Part shown: positions 35,958 through 45,063 of the stretch, piece by piece
How the letters are laid out: each line of letters opens with the position of its first letter
How positions within the stretch are numbered: the stretch's first letter is position 1
Assembly (NCBI GenBank): GCA_934322085.1
Contig: CAKRGF010000005.1
Span: 28,148-92,147 of the forward strand
From: an uncultured Eubacterium sp.
Lineage (GTDB): Bacteria; Bacillota; Clostridia; Lachnospirales; Lachnospiraceae
DNA: 64,000 nucleotides
Reading direction: 5' to 3'
Program-made: the position numbers and the translations under genes
The notes under the pieces: generated by a model
The model's input: only the letters and a program-made list of their open reading frames with translations
What the model was told of the DNA's origin: nothing
The model's database searches: none

Positions 35958-35983
35958 CAGTAAAGGAATAAAGGGGTATTTCT

Positions 35984-36598
35984 ATGAATTTAAAGTTTGA
36001 AGAAGAAAAAAAACACGAGCAGAGAATGCAGTTTCTAAAGGGGGCCATTCGTTTTTTGATTATGGCAGTAGTAGTTGTATTTCTTGCCTGGCTGATTGTT
36101 ACGTTTGCTTTAAAGAAAGTAAGTGTAATTGGCAGTTCCATGGAAACGACACTTTACAATGGGGAAGATGTAATTGTAAATAAAACTTCTTATGTGCTTT
36201 TTTCACCAAAAAGGAATCAGATTATTGCTTTCTATCCGGAAGCACAGGACGATGAGGAAAAAACAAACAGTGACAGTATGATTCACATCCGCAGAGTTGC
36301 CGGGCTCCCAGGTGAAAAAGTGCAGATTAAAAATGGCAAGCTTTACATTAACGGGGAAGAACAGAAAGAAAAATATGATTTTGAAGCGATGCATTCCGGC
36401 GGACGGGCAGTCAATGAGATTACACTCAAAGACGATGAATATTTTGTGCTAAGTGACAGCCGCAATGACATGGATGACAGTCGAAATTCATCTTTTACAA
36501 AAGTTACGAAAAAGAATATTATCGGAAAAGTAATTTTGCGGCTTGACCCATTTTCTTTAATTGGTGGGCCAAAGGCGGAAGATAAGAAAACAGAATAG
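35984..36598 (+). CDS. Signal peptidase I homologue with Arg at the catalytic Lys site
   Basis: A 204-residue membrane protein of the S26 signal peptidase family. One N-terminal membrane segment is at about residues 22-43, followed by the nucleophile motif GSSMETTL (S52) and the box SDSRNDMDDSRNSSF. Where the general-base Lys normally sits in the (V/I)KRV..LPG motif, this protein reads IRRVAGLPGE, with Arg103. The second enzyme at 54.4 kb keeps the Lys. Lys-to-Arg at this place generally abolishes signal peptidase activity, so this copy may be inactive, act differently or use another base. It precedes rbgA, as lepB genes do in Firmicutes. Confidence 0.85.
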   Translation: MNLKFEEEKKHEQRMQFLKGAIRFLIMAVVVVFLAWLIVTFALKKVSVIGSSMETTLYNGEDVIVNKTSYVLFSPKRNQIIAFYPEAQDDEEKTNSDSMIHIRRVAGLPGEKVQIKNGKLYINGEEQKEKYDFEAMHSGGRAVNEITLKDDEYFVLSDSRNDMDDSRNSSFTKVTKKNIIGKVILRLDPFSLIGGPKAEDKKTE

Positions 36599-36610
36599 GA
36601 GGAAGTTTTG

Positions 36611-37474
36611 ATGCATTTTCAATGGTATCCGGGGCATATGACAAAAGCGAAGCGTGCGATGCAGGAAGATATCAAATTAATTGATGTCATTATTGAACTG
36701 GTGGATGCAAGAATCCCGCGAAGCAGCAAAAATCCTGATATTGATTCGCTGGCGCAGGGAAAATCCAGAATTTTACTGCTAAATAAAAGTGATATGGCAG
36801 ATCCATCAAAGACACAGGCATGGATTTCATATTATGAAAAACAGGGCTTTTTAGCATTGGCAGTCAATTCAAAAAAGAAAAATGAATTAAAACAGGTGAA
36901 TGCGTTAGTGCAGAAAGCATGTGAAAAGAAAATTGAGCGTGACCGCAAACGAGGCATTAAAAATCGACCGGTCCGTGCCATGATTGTTGGTATCCCGAAT
37001 GTTGGAAAGTCCACATTTATTAATAGTTTTGCTGGAAAAGCGTGTGCCAAAACGGGAAACAAACCGGGTGTTACCAAGGGAAAACAGTGGATTCGCCTGA
37101 ATAAACAGGTTGAACTTCTGGATACACCAGGTATTTTATGGCCGAAATTTGAAGACCAGACTGTCGGACAGCATTTAGCCTTTATCGGCTCCATTAAAGA
37201 TGAATTAATCCAGAGTGTAGAACTTGCACTGGATTTGATTGAGTTTTTAACGGCAAGTTATCCGGGAATTCTTGGTAAGACATATTCTGTTGATGAATCC
37301 GAGGATTCCGTTGCCATTTTAAATGCGGTTGCTGCAAACCGCGGCTGTCTGAAAAAGGGAAATGAGTTAGACCATGACAAGGCTGCTTTTTTGCTTTTAG
37401 ATGATTTCCGCAATGCAAGACTTGGAAAAATTTCAATTGAGAATCCGCAGGATGGTGAGAATAATGGAAATTGA
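36611..37474 (+). CDS. rbgA: Ribosome biogenesis GTPase RbgA/YlqF
   Basis: Circularly permuted GTPase for late assembly of the 50S subunit. The G motifs appear in permuted order: LLLNKSDM (G4) first, then GIPNVGKSTFINSF (G1) and LLDTPGILWP (G3). The N-terminal HFQWYPGHMTKAKR signature and a C-terminal helical domain complete 288 residues. ATG 36611 has AGGAGGAAG before it. Its 3' end overlaps the CYTH gene by 11 bases. Confidence 0.95.
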   Translation: MHFQWYPGHMTKAKRAMQEDIKLIDVIIELVDARIPRSSKNPDIDSLAQGKSRILLLNKSDMADPSKTQAWISYYEKQGFLALAVNSKKKNELKQVNALVQKACEKKIERDRKRGIKNRPVRAMIVGIPNVGKSTFINSFAGKACAKTGNKPGVTKGKQWIRLNKQVELLDTPGILWPKFEDQTVGQHLAFIGSIKDELIQSVELALDLIEFLTASYPGILGKTYSVDESEDSVAILNAVAANRGCLKKGNELDHDKAAFLLLDDFRNARLGKISIENPQDGENNGN

Positions 37475-37922
37475 GAAAAAATTTTTAGTGAGTGAAATTC
37501 CGGATTTAAGCCAGGCGGTCAAAGTGTTTGAAATTGAACAGGGATATCTGTGTTCGGAACCGACCGTGCGGATCCGTAAGAAAAATGACGACTACATTTT
37601 AACTTATAAAAACCGCATTGCTGTTGATGGCGAAGCATTGAATGTTTCGGATGAGCGGGAGATGCCATTGACAAAAGATAGTTTCTCTCATTTGAAAGAA
37701 AAATGTGATGGCATCTGCATAAAGAAAACGAGATATTGTATCCCGTATCAGAATCACATGATTGAACTGGATATTTTTCATGACCGTTATGAAGGACTTA
37801 TTCTGGCAGAAGTGGAGTTTGACTCGATTGAAGAAAGTAAATTGTTTGAAAAACCGTCATGGTTTTTAGAGGATGTAAGCGGAAAAGTTGACTATACGAA
37901 TAGTTATTTGGCTCAAAAATAA
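37464..37922 (+). CDS. CYTH-domain protein (inorganic polyphosphatase-like)
   Basis: A 153-residue tunnel-fold enzyme of the CYTH family. The signature E-x-E-x-K is at the N-terminus (MEIEKKFLV), followed by paired charged strands (PTVRIRKKNDDYILTYK, IELDIFHDRYEGLILAEVEFD). Family members hydrolyse tripolyphosphate or thiamine triphosphate, or act as adenylate cyclases; bacterial single-domain forms are most often triphosphatases. The start at 37464 is set by this signature. Substrate not determinable. Confidence 0.88.
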   Translation: MEIEKKFLVSEIPDLSQAVKVFEIEQGYLCSEPTVRIRKKNDDYILTYKNRIAVDGEALNVSDEREMPLTKDSFSHLKEKCDGICIKKTRYCIPYQNHMIELDIFHDRYEGLILAEVEFDSIEESKLFEKPSWFLEDVSGKVDYTNSYLAQK

Positions 37923-37930
37923 TTTTTTAC

Positions 37931-37959
37931 TTGTCAATTTCGTTTTTGCGTTTTATAAT
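37931..37959 (+). promoter_or_regulatory. Predicted promoter of gdhA
   Basis: TTGTCA, a 17-base spacer and a perfect TATAAT, directly after the CYTH stop codon. Confidence 0.8.
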
Positions 37960-37992
37960 ATTAAGTGACAAAAAACGAAGGAGGTTATGACT

Positions 37993-39327
37993 ATGTCATA
38001 CGTAGATGAGGTATTGGCTGAATTAATCGAGAAGAACCCTGCTGAGCCAGAGTTCCATCAGGCAGCCAAAGAAGTTCTTGAATCACTTCGTCCTGTTGTA
38101 GAGCAGAACGAGGAAAAATTCCGCAAAGATGCTTTGCTTGAGCGTCTTGTTAATCCAGAGAGACAGATTAAGTTCCGTGTTCCTTGGGTTGATGATAAAG
38201 GACAGGTACAGGTAAATACCGGTTACCGTGTTCAGTTTAACAGTGCTATCGGACCATACAAAGGTGGACTTCGTTTCCATCCATCTGTAAACCTTGGTAT
38301 CATTAAATTCCTTGGTTTCGAGCAGATTTTCAAAAACTCCCTGACCGGACTTCCAATTGGTGGCGGTAAAGGTGGTTCTGATTTCGATCCGAAAGGTAAA
38401 TCAGACCGTGAGGTTATGGCATTCTGCCAGAGCTTTATGACAGAGCTTTGCAAACATATCGGAGCAGATACAGACGTTCCAGCCGGTGATATCGGTGTTG
38501 GCGGACGTGAAATCGGTTATATGTTCGGACAGTATAAGAGAATCCGCAACTTGTATGAAGGTGTTCTGACAGGTAAAGGACTTACTTATGGTGGTTCCCT
38601 TGCTCGTACAGAAGCTACCGGATATGGTCTTTTGTACTATACACAGGAAATGTTGAAATGCAACGGACATGACTTGGCTGGTAAAACAGTTGTTGTTTCC
38701 GGTGCTGGTAACGTTGCTATTTATGCAACACAGAAAGCTCAGCAGCTTGGTGCAAAAGTTGTTACCGTTTCGGATTCTACAGGCTGGATTTATGATCCGG
38801 AAGGAATCGATGTTGAACTTTTGAAAGAAGTAAAAGAAGTTAAGAGAGCACGTCTTACTGAGTATGCAGCAGCTAGAAAGAGCGCTGAGTACCATGAAGG
38901 AAGAGGCGTTTGGTCTGTTAAATGTGATGTTGCTCTTCCATGTGCAACTCAGAACGAGTTACACTTAGACGATGCAAAAGCATTGGTTGCTAACGGCGTT
39001 ATCGCTGTTGCTGAGGGTGCTAACATGCCTACTACTTTGGAAGCTACTGAATATCTTCAGGAGAATGGTGTTCTGTTTGCACCTGGTAAAGCTTCTAACG
39101 CTGGTGGTGTTGCTACATCCGCACTTGAGATGAGCCAGAACAGTGAGAGACTTAGCTGGACCTTTGATGAAGTTGATGCAAAACTTCAGGGTATCATGGT
39201 TAATATTTTCCATGCTTGTGATGATGCTTCTAAGAAATATGGTTTTGAGAAAAACTATGTTGTAGGTGCTAACATCGCTGGTTTTGAGAAAGTTGCTGAA
39301 GCTATGACAGCTCAGGGAATTGTTTAA
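37993..39327 (+). CDS. gdhA: Glutamate dehydrogenase
   Basis: Reversible reductive amination of 2-oxoglutarate. A 444-residue enzyme of the hexameric class: substrate-binding GGLRFHPSVN, catalytic-Lys region GGGKGGSDFDPKGKSD, DVPAGDIGVGGREIGYM, and nucleotide-binding VVVSGAGNVAIYATQK. ATG 37993 lies 8 bases after AGGAGG, better than the ATG at 37987. Codon choice is more biased than in its neighbours, which suggests high expression. Single-gene unit with strong promoter and terminator. Confidence 0.97.
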   Translation: MSYVDEVLAELIEKNPAEPEFHQAAKEVLESLRPVVEQNEEKFRKDALLERLVNPERQIKFRVPWVDDKGQVQVNTGYRVQFNSAIGPYKGGLRFHPSVNLGIIKFLGFEQIFKNSLTGLPIGGGKGGSDFDPKGKSDREVMAFCQSFMTELCKHIGADTDVPAGDIGVGGREIGYMFGQYKRIRNLYEGVLTGKGLTYGGSLARTEATGYGLLYYTQEMLKCNGHDLAGKTVVVSGAGNVAIYATQKAQQLGAKVVTVSDSTGWIYDPEGIDVELLKEVKEVKRARLTEYAAARKSAEYHEGRGVWSVKCDVALPCATQNELHLDDAKALVANGVIAVAEGANMPTTLEATEYLQENGVLFAPGKASNAGGVATSALEMSQNSERLSWTFDEVDAKLQGIMVNIFHACDDASKKYGFEKNYVVGANIAGFEKVAEAMTAQGIV

Positions 39328-39350
39328 TCAATTAAAAGAATAACAATTTA

Positions 39351-39378
39351 GGAGTCAGCCAAAGGCTGGCTCCTTTTT
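39351..39378 (+). terminator. Rho-independent terminator of gdhA
   Basis: A 10-bp stem, GGAGTCAGCC with an AAA loop and GGCTGGCTCC, followed by five T. Confidence 0.95.
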
Positions 39379-39488
39379 ATGTCGTAATACGCTAAAAACA
39401 GCGTCAAACAATCCTTGCAAATCCATCTTTTCTCTGATACAATTTTTGTTACACGGTAATGGGTTATAATAATGGGAAGGGAATCATT

Positions 39489-40397
39489 ATGACAAAACAA
39501 GAATTTATGGAACAATTGATTGAAGAACTGTATCATTATTTTTCACCGGAACAGTATCAGTTAGAGGGAAACGTTTTATTAAAAAACAATGATACAAAAC
39601 GGTATGCTATTCTTTTGAAAAAGATTCAGGGAACGGTATCGCCGACGATTTATCTGGACAATTTTTATTCTGAATTTGAACGTGGCAGAACAACGATTTC
39701 CAAAACAGCAAACCATATTTATGAACAGATGCATGATTTTGAGGATAAAGTAGAAGCCTATCAGGAATTTTCTGCTGAATTATCCGATTGCAGCGACCAT
39801 ATTACATACCGGCTTGTTTCAAAGGAACGGAATAAACAATTCTTGGAATCAGTACCGCATCTTTGCTTTTTGAACTTGGCGATTGTTTTTTATATCATTC
39901 ATCATGTGTCGGAGGAAGGGATGGAGTCGATATGTGTTACAAATGAACTGGCAGAAAAATGGGGACTTAATGCAAAATCACTTTATGCTGCTGCTTCTAA
40001 AAACACACCGGTTCTATTACCTCCGGTGATTGATACGATGGAGCACACCATCGAACTGCTTATGAAGGGAATCAGCCATACGATTGATTCTACAGAGAGG
40101 AACGAAGAACTTTTTCCAATGCATATTATGACGAACAAGTACCAGATTAACGGCGCATCGGTATTACTGTATGACGGTATGCTGGAAGGACTGGCAGATA
40201 AACTGAATTCCGACTTGTATGTTATTCCAAGCAGTATTCATGAGTTAATCATTATGCCATCAGAAGATGGCGCATTGTCATTATCAAAATTATCCAAGAT
40301 GGTAAAAGAAATAAACGAAAATCATGTGAAAGACGAAGAAATTTTGTCTGACTGTGCCTACTATTATGACCATAAGGAAAAATCATTTTATATGTAA
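39489..40397 (+). CDS. Conserved hypothetical protein (DUF5688-like)
   Basis: A 302-residue soluble protein without signal or membrane segments. The N-terminus (LLKNNDTKRYAILLKK ... SPTIYLDNFYSEFERGR) and the end (LYVIPSSIHELIIMP ... DEILSDCAYYYDHKEKSF) resemble a family I recall from Lachnospiraceae as DUF5688, where such proteins often occur in many copies per genome. Start ATG 39489 has GGGAAGGG upstream. Function unknown; the family name is from memory and needs a profile search. Confidence 0.65.
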   Translation: MTKQEFMEQLIEELYHYFSPEQYQLEGNVLLKNNDTKRYAILLKKIQGTVSPTIYLDNFYSEFERGRTTISKTANHIYEQMHDFEDKVEAYQEFSAELSDCSDHITYRLVSKERNKQFLESVPHLCFLNLAIVFYIIHHVSEEGMESICVTNELAEKWGLNAKSLYAAASKNTPVLLPPVIDTMEHTIELLMKGISHTIDSTERNEELFPMHIMTNKYQINGASVLLYDGMLEGLADKLNSDLYVIPSSIHELIIMPSEDGALSLSKLSKMVKEINENHVKDEEILSDCAYYYDHKEKSFYM

Positions 40398-40404
40398 AAA
40401 ACAC

Positions 40405-40434
40405 TTTACAAAAATGAATCCATTGATATATAAT
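40405..40434 (+). promoter_or_regulatory. Predicted promoter of tRNA-Arg
   Basis: TTTACA, an 18-base spacer and TATAAT, ending 11 bases before the tRNA. It may also read into hslO. Confidence 0.6.
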
Positions 40435-40445
40435 AGATAAGTAAT

Positions 40446-40518
40446 GCATCTGTGGCTCAGTGGATAGAGTAGAGGCTTCCGAAGCCTTTGGTCGGGGGTT
40501 CGAATCCCTCCAGGTGCA
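40446..40518 (+). tRNA. tRNA-Arg (anticodon CCG)
   Basis: A full cloverleaf of 73 bases: acceptor GCATCTG pairs with CAGGTGC (one G-U), D arm GCTC...GAGT, anticodon stem GAGGC/GCCTT around loop TTCCGAA giving anticodon CCG (codon CGG), and T arm GGGGG-TTCGAAT-CCCTC. The discriminator is A and the CCA end is not encoded. Confidence 0.95.
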
Positions 40519-40560
40519 TTCTTTTTATGCATCAGACTCTGTCTTAGAAGGAGAGATTAC

Positions 40561-41454
40561 ATGGAGAACAAAGAAGATTATATTGTACGTGGCACAGCTG
40601 CAAACGGTCAGATTCGCTGTTTTGCCATTACTTCAAGAAATTTAGTAGAGGAGGCAAGAAACCGTCATCAAACAAGCCCGGTTATTACAGCGGCACTGGG
40701 CAGATTATTATCTGGCGGTGCTATGATGGGTGCCATGATGAAGGGAGACAAAGATCTATTGACCCTTCAGATTCAGTGCAGCGGACCGGTACAGGGCCTT
40801 ACAGTAACTGCAGATGCTTTTGGACATGTAAAAGGTTATGCCGTAAATCCAGTAGTATCTCTGCCTGCCAGAGAAGATGGCAAGCTGGATGTTGGAGGTG
40901 CGCTTGATTTAGGTGTTTTAACGGTAATTAAGGATATCGGCATGAAAGAGCCGTATTCTGGACAGGTGCAGTTAGTTTCCGGAGAAATTGCAGAAGATCT
41001 CACATATTATTTTGCGGCATCGGAGCAGACTCCATCATCGGTAGCACTAGGTGTACTGATGAATAAAAATAATACGGTAGCACAGTCTGGCGGTTATATG
41101 ATACAGCTTATGCCGGATGTTGAGGAAGAAACCATCGAAATATTAGAAAAACGCTTAGCATCCATTGAACCAGTAACAACACTGTTAGAAGAAGGGCATT
41201 CTCCGGAGTCTATTCTGATGACGATATTAGACGGCTTTGATGTAGAATTATCCGAGGAGAAACTTCCGGTTTGTTTTCACTGTAACTGCTCGAAAGAACG
41301 TATGGAGCGTGCTCTTATAAGTCTAGGAAGCAAAGAATTAAAAGATATTATAAAAGATGCTGAGCCAATTGAACTGCATTGCCACTTTTGTAATTCCAAT
41401 TATTCTTTCTCCATAGAGGAGCTTAAGCAGATAAAAAATAGCTTAAAAGAATAG
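40561..41454 (+). CDS. hslO: Hsp33 redox-regulated chaperone
   Basis: Holdase activated by oxidation and heat. At 297 residues the zinc-cysteine switch is intact: C241-x-C243 (in CFHCNC, with an extra C238) and C274-x2-C277 (CHFC), about 30 residues apart as in the family. The N-terminal RGTAANGQIRCFAI and RLLSGGAMMGAMMKGD segments are typical. An AAGGAG site precedes the ATG. It lies 43 bases after the tRNA and may share its promoter. Confidence 0.95.
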   Translation: MENKEDYIVRGTAANGQIRCFAITSRNLVEEARNRHQTSPVITAALGRLLSGGAMMGAMMKGDKDLLTLQIQCSGPVQGLTVTADAFGHVKGYAVNPVVSLPAREDGKLDVGGALDLGVLTVIKDIGMKEPYSGQVQLVSGEIAEDLTYYFAASEQTPSSVALGVLMNKNNTVAQSGGYMIQLMPDVEEETIEILEKRLASIEPVTTLLEEGHSPESILMTILDGFDVELSEEKLPVCFHCNCSKERMERALISLGSKELKDIIKDAEPIELHCHFCNSNYSFSIEELKQIKNSLKE

Positions 41455-41480
41455 ACAAAGGCACTAAAAATTGCTATACT
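41452..41480 (+). promoter_or_regulatory. Predicted promoter of the membrane-anchored protein gene
   Basis: TAGACA, a 17-base spacer and TATACT, 44 bases before the ATG at 41524. The -35 box overlaps the hslO stop codon. Confidence 0.55.
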
Positions 41481-41523
41481 GTTATAGGGTAAAACGAATT
41501 ACAATAGAAAGCTGGAACACACT

Positions 41524-42288
41524 ATGAAATTAAAATATAAAAAAATGGTAATCATTGCATCCGTTGTTGTTATGGCATTGGGATTTGTGGCTCTTGTTTT
41601 TTTGGATAATGGAAGTCCGAACCAAAATGCACAGACGGCAGATTTGAATTTGAATGAAAACAAAGATATTAATAAACTGATTGAAAATTACTTTAACGCC
41701 AAAAAATCAGTAAACATGGATTCTTTGAGTGAGTTAGTCAGTGACCCAAGCAGAATTCCAAAAGATCGCTATACGATTTTAGCCAGTTATGTAGAAAATT
41801 ATAAGGACTTTGATTGTTACTGCATCAAGAATGAGGAAATGGATTCCTATCGTGTTTACGTGAAGTATAACATGAAGTTAAAGAATATTGAAAGCTGGGT
41901 TCCATGTTTAACCAAGTATTATGTAAAAATTACATCTGAAGGAAAATATGTCATTTACTTTAGTGCTTTGGATAATTCGGAGGTTGAGTTTATTAACCTC
42001 GCGGATAAGAATGAAGAAATTCAGAAATTGAAGCAGGAAGTAAACAAAAGTATGTCTGATATTTTAGAAAAAGATGCTACATTTAAGCAGTATTATCAGA
42101 AAATGCAGAAAGAAATTAAAGCAGCTGCAAACGGTGAAAATGCTTCGGCATCACCAGCAGCATCTGCGGCAAATGGTGGAACCGCAGTTCCAAGTACTGC
42201 TCCAAGTACAAGTACGGTACCAAGCACAGCACCGAGTACAGCAGCAAGTTCTGTTCCGAGTGCGAGTAATGCACCGGCAGCAAACTGA
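41524..42288 (+). CDS. Membrane-anchored hypothetical protein with Ser/Pro/Ala tail
   Basis: A 254-residue protein with one N-terminal membrane segment (about residues 8-27) and no lipobox, so the bulk probably lies outside the cell. The middle (ENKDINKLIENYFNAKKS ... SYRVYVKYNMKLKNI) has the look of an NTF2-like ligand or partner domain. The last 55 residues are Ala, Ser, Pro and Thr in degenerate PST repeats, which resembles a wall-spanning or disordered linker. It is not recognised as a named family. A terminator follows the gene. Confidence 0.7.
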   Translation: MKLKYKKMVIIASVVVMALGFVALVFLDNGSPNQNAQTADLNLNENKDINKLIENYFNAKKSVNMDSLSELVSDPSRIPKDRYTILASYVENYKDFDCYCIKNEEMDSYRVYVKYNMKLKNIESWVPCLTKYYVKITSEGKYVIYFSALDNSEVEFINLADKNEEIQKLKQEVNKSMSDILEKDATFKQYYQKMQKEIKAAANGENASASPAASAANGGTAVPSTAPSTSTVPSTAPSTAASSVPSASNAPAAN

Positions 42289-42310
42289 CAAAAGAAAATG
42301 GATTACAAAG

Positions 42311-42345
42311 ATGGTACGTTTGAATCGACAGACGTACCATTTTAT
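42311..42345 (+). terminator. Probable terminator before rluF
   Basis: A 12-bp stem (42311-42322 and 42329-42340, one G-U) with a six-base loop and an ATTTTATT tail. The T run is interrupted, so termination may be partial. Confidence 0.6.
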
Positions 42346-42376
42346 TCCTAAATACAGAGAATAAAGGATGGTAACT

Positions 42377-43099
42377 ATGCAGGAAACAGGTACACGAATT
42401 AATAAATATATGAGTCAGTGCGGCTACTGCTCTAGAAGAGAAGCTGACCGGATGATTGAAAAGGGGGAAGTATGGATTAACGGTACTTTGGCAACAATGG
42501 GAACAAAAGTGATGTCTGGTGATACGGTAATGGTTCATCATAAAACGATTACTCCCTGCCAGAAAGAATATCTTCTTGCATTTCACAAACCAGCTGGTAT
42601 TGTGTGCACGACAAGTAAAATCGATAAAAATAATGTAATTGATTATTTGGATTTTCCGGAGCGGATTTATCCGGTGGGAAGACTGGATAAGGAATCCACC
42701 GGCTTATTACTCCTTACAAATAACGGCCAATTGATGGATGATATTTTGCGGGGAAGTAATTATCATGAAAAAGAATATATTGTCCATGTAAATAAACCAA
42801 TTACGGATTCTGTATTGCAGGCAATGGCGCAGGGCGTGCCAATTCTGGATACAATAACCAGACCCTGCAAGATACGCCGGATGGGAAAAGACTGCTTTTA
42901 CATTACATTAACGCAGGGATTAAACCGTCAAATTCGTCGAATGTGTGAATATTTTGACTATCGTGTCACCAGCTTAAAAAGAATCCGCATTATGAATATT
43001 GAACTTGGTTCGCTCCCTGTCGGAAAATGGCGTGAGCTGACATCATCCGAAGTAAAAACACTGAAAAATCTGGCACAGAATAAAGGAGAAGCAGAATAA
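42377..43099 (+). CDS. rluF: 23S rRNA pseudouridine synthase RluF-like
   Basis: A 240-residue RsuA-family pseudouridine synthase with an N-terminal S4 RNA-binding domain (INKYMSQCGYCSRREADRMI) and the catalytic Asp in the GRLDKESTGLLLLTN motif. LNRQIRRMCEYFDYRVTSLKRIRI is close to RluF, which modifies U2604 of 23S rRNA. The ATG at 42377 is better spaced from AAAGGA than the one at 42368. It overlaps ligA by one base (TAATG). Confidence 0.88.
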   Translation: MQETGTRINKYMSQCGYCSRREADRMIEKGEVWINGTLATMGTKVMSGDTVMVHHKTITPCQKEYLLAFHKPAGIVCTTSKIDKNNVIDYLDFPERIYPVGRLDKESTGLLLLTNNGQLMDDILRGSNYHEKEYIVHVNKPITDSVLQAMAQGVPILDTITRPCKIRRMGKDCFYITLTQGLNRQIRRMCEYFDYRVTSLKRIRIMNIELGSLPVGKWRELTSSEVKTLKNLAQNKGEAE

Positions 43100-45063
43100 T
43101 GGAAAAGGTATCCCGCATGAAAGAATTAATTTCGCGTTTGAATCACGCTGCCAAAGTATATTATCAGGGACAGGGTGAAGTGATGTCTAATTTTGAATAC
43201 GACAAGCTTTATGATGAACTACTTGTGCTGGAAAAAGAAACGGGCATTACGATGAATAACAGCCCGACCATTCATGTTGGTTATGAAACCATTAGTGAAC
43301 TCCCAAAAGAGCAGCATGTTCAGCCGATGCTTTCTCTGAATAAAACAAAAGAACCATCGGATTTGGTTGCATGGATTGGAAACGAGCAGGGGCTTTTGTC
43401 GATGAAATTAGATGGGCTGAGTATTATCTTGACTTATGAAAACGGTGAATTAGTAAAAGCACTGACTCGTGGAAATGGTGAAATTGGAGAAGTCATCACG
43501 AATAATGCGAAAACATTTGTGAATATACCGGGACGTATTCAGTATACCGGAACTTTAATTGTCCGCGGCGAAGCGCTGATTCGATATTCTGATTTCGAAG
43601 AATTAAATAAGCAGGAAAATGTGGAAGAGCAATATAAGAACCCACGAAATCTCTGCAGTGGAAGTGTACGGCAGTTAAATAACGAGATTACTGCAAAACG
43701 CCGTGTTCATTTCTACGCCTATAATATTATTTCAATTGGTGATGAGATTTCTTTTACAAAGAAAAAAGAGGGGCTAGTTTGGCTTGTAAAACAGGGCTTT
43801 GAAGTGGCACCTTACCGTGAAGTTTCTGCATCAAATCTGGAAGATATGATTACTTATTTTTCGGATTATGTAAAACAGTCCGATTTACCAAGTGATGGTC
43901 TGGTATTGACCTTTGATGATGTCGCCTATAGTGCTACTCTTGGGCGTACTGCCAAATTTCCGCATGATTCGATTGCGTTTAAATGGCAGGATGAACTGGC
44001 AGAAACGACGCTTCGGGAAATTGAGTGGAGTGCTTCACGTACCGGACTAATAAATCCAGTTGCGGTTTTTGATGCTGTCGAGTTAGAGGGAACCACTGTT
44101 TCGCGTGCCAGTGTTCATAATGTAAGCATTTTAAAAGAATTGAAATTAGGAATTGGTGATAAAATATTAGTTTATAAGGCCAATATGATTATTCCACAGA
44201 TACAGGAAAATAAAACAAAGAGCGGATCCTGTGTCATTCCTGACAAATGTCCGGTCTGTGGCGCATCCACGACATTAGAGCAGGAACATGGTTCTGTCTT
44301 TTTGTTCTGTCCAAATGAACAGTGTTATGCAAAAAAAATAAAATTGCTGACGCATTTTGTGAGCCGTAATGCTATGAATATTGATGGCTTATCGGAATCC
44401 ACACTTGAAAAATTTGTAGCAGATGGCATGATTCACTCCTTGACAGACATTTTTAATCTGGAAAAATATCAGGACAAAATCGTTGAGATGGAAGGGTTTG
44501 GTGAAAAATCCTATGACAATCTCATTGAGTCTATTGAAAAGGCAAAACAAATACCGCTTGTCAATTTATTATACAGTCTTGGTATTAAGGGCATTGGATT
44601 AAGTATGGCAAAACTTATTGCCGAAAAATACCCGTATCCGATTACGAAGATGCAGGAAATCACAGAAGAAGACTTGCTTCAAGTGGATGGCATTGGTGAG
44701 GTATTAGCAAAGTCTTTTGTTCGGTACTTTGCAGACAAAAACAATCAGGAACAGTTGAAGAACTTAGATGACCTGCTTACTGTTTCCTATCCGGAGAAAA
44801 AGGATCATCAGCCATTTGCCGGTCTTACCTTTGTTATTACAGGAACATTAAATACATTTGATAACCGTAACCAGTGCAAAGATATCATTGAATCTCTCGG
44901 TGGAAAAGTGGCAGGCAGTGTCAGCAAAAACACCAGTTATCTGGTGAATAATGATATCACTTCCCAGTCCTCTAAAAACAAAAAAGCAAAAGAGCTTTCG
45001 GTTCCAATTATTGAGGAAGCCACACTTGCCCAGATGATTGAAGAAGCTAACGAAAGAGCTTAA
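43099..45063 (+). CDS. ligA: NAD-dependent DNA ligase LigA
   Basis: Seals nicks in replication and repair. The 654-residue protein has the Ia domain, the nucleotidyl Lys K103 in SMKLDGLSI, an OB fold, a four-cysteine zinc finger (CPVC ... CPNEQC), helix-hairpin-helix repeats (GIKGIGLSMAKLIAEKY, VDGIGEVLAKSF) and a C-terminal BRCT domain (GLTFVITGTLNTF). Adenylation motifs deviate from the common form: TRGNGEIGEVIT for TRGDGxxGEDVT, and NPRNLCSGSVRQLN for NPRNAAAGSLRQLD. The second form I recall from other Lachnospiraceae. Its 3' end overlaps the opposing flippase gene by 17 bases. Confidence 0.93.
   Translation: MEKVSRMKELISRLNHAAKVYYQGQGEVMSNFEYDKLYDELLVLEKETGITMNNSPTIHVGYETISELPKEQHVQPMLSLNKTKEPSDLVAWIGNEQGLLSMKLDGLSIILTYENGELVKALTRGNGEIGEVITNNAKTFVNIPGRIQYTGTLIVRGEALIRYSDFEELNKQENVEEQYKNPRNLCSGSVRQLNNEITAKRRVHFYAYNIISIGDEISFTKKKEGLVWLVKQGFEVAPYREVSASNLEDMITYFSDYVKQSDLPSDGLVLTFDDVAYSATLGRTAKFPHDSIAFKWQDELAETTLREIEWSASRTGLINPVAVFDAVELEGTTVSRASVHNVSILKELKLGIGDKILVYKANMIIPQIQENKTKSGSCVIPDKCPVCGASTTLEQEHGSVFLFCPNEQCYAKKIKLLTHFVSRNAMNIDGLSESTLEKFVADGMIHSLTDIFNLEKYQDKIVEMEGFGEKSYDNLIESIEKAKQIPLVNLLYSLGIKGIGLSMAKLIAEKYPYPITKMQEITEEDLLQVDGIGEVLAKSFVRYFADKNNQEQLKNLDDLLTVSYPEKKDHQPFAGLTFVITGTLNTFDNRNQCKDIIESLGGKVAGSVSKNTSYLVNNDITSQSSKNKKAKELSVPIIEEATLAQMIEEANERA

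Noticed and set aside
40460..40645. Reading frame across tRNA-Arg
   Set aside because: It overlaps the tRNA and the start of hslO and has no supporting features.
42150..42285. Tandem DNA repeat at the end of the membrane-anchored gene
   Set aside because: The repeats are degenerate and explained by a Pro/Ser/Thr/Ala-rich protein tail.
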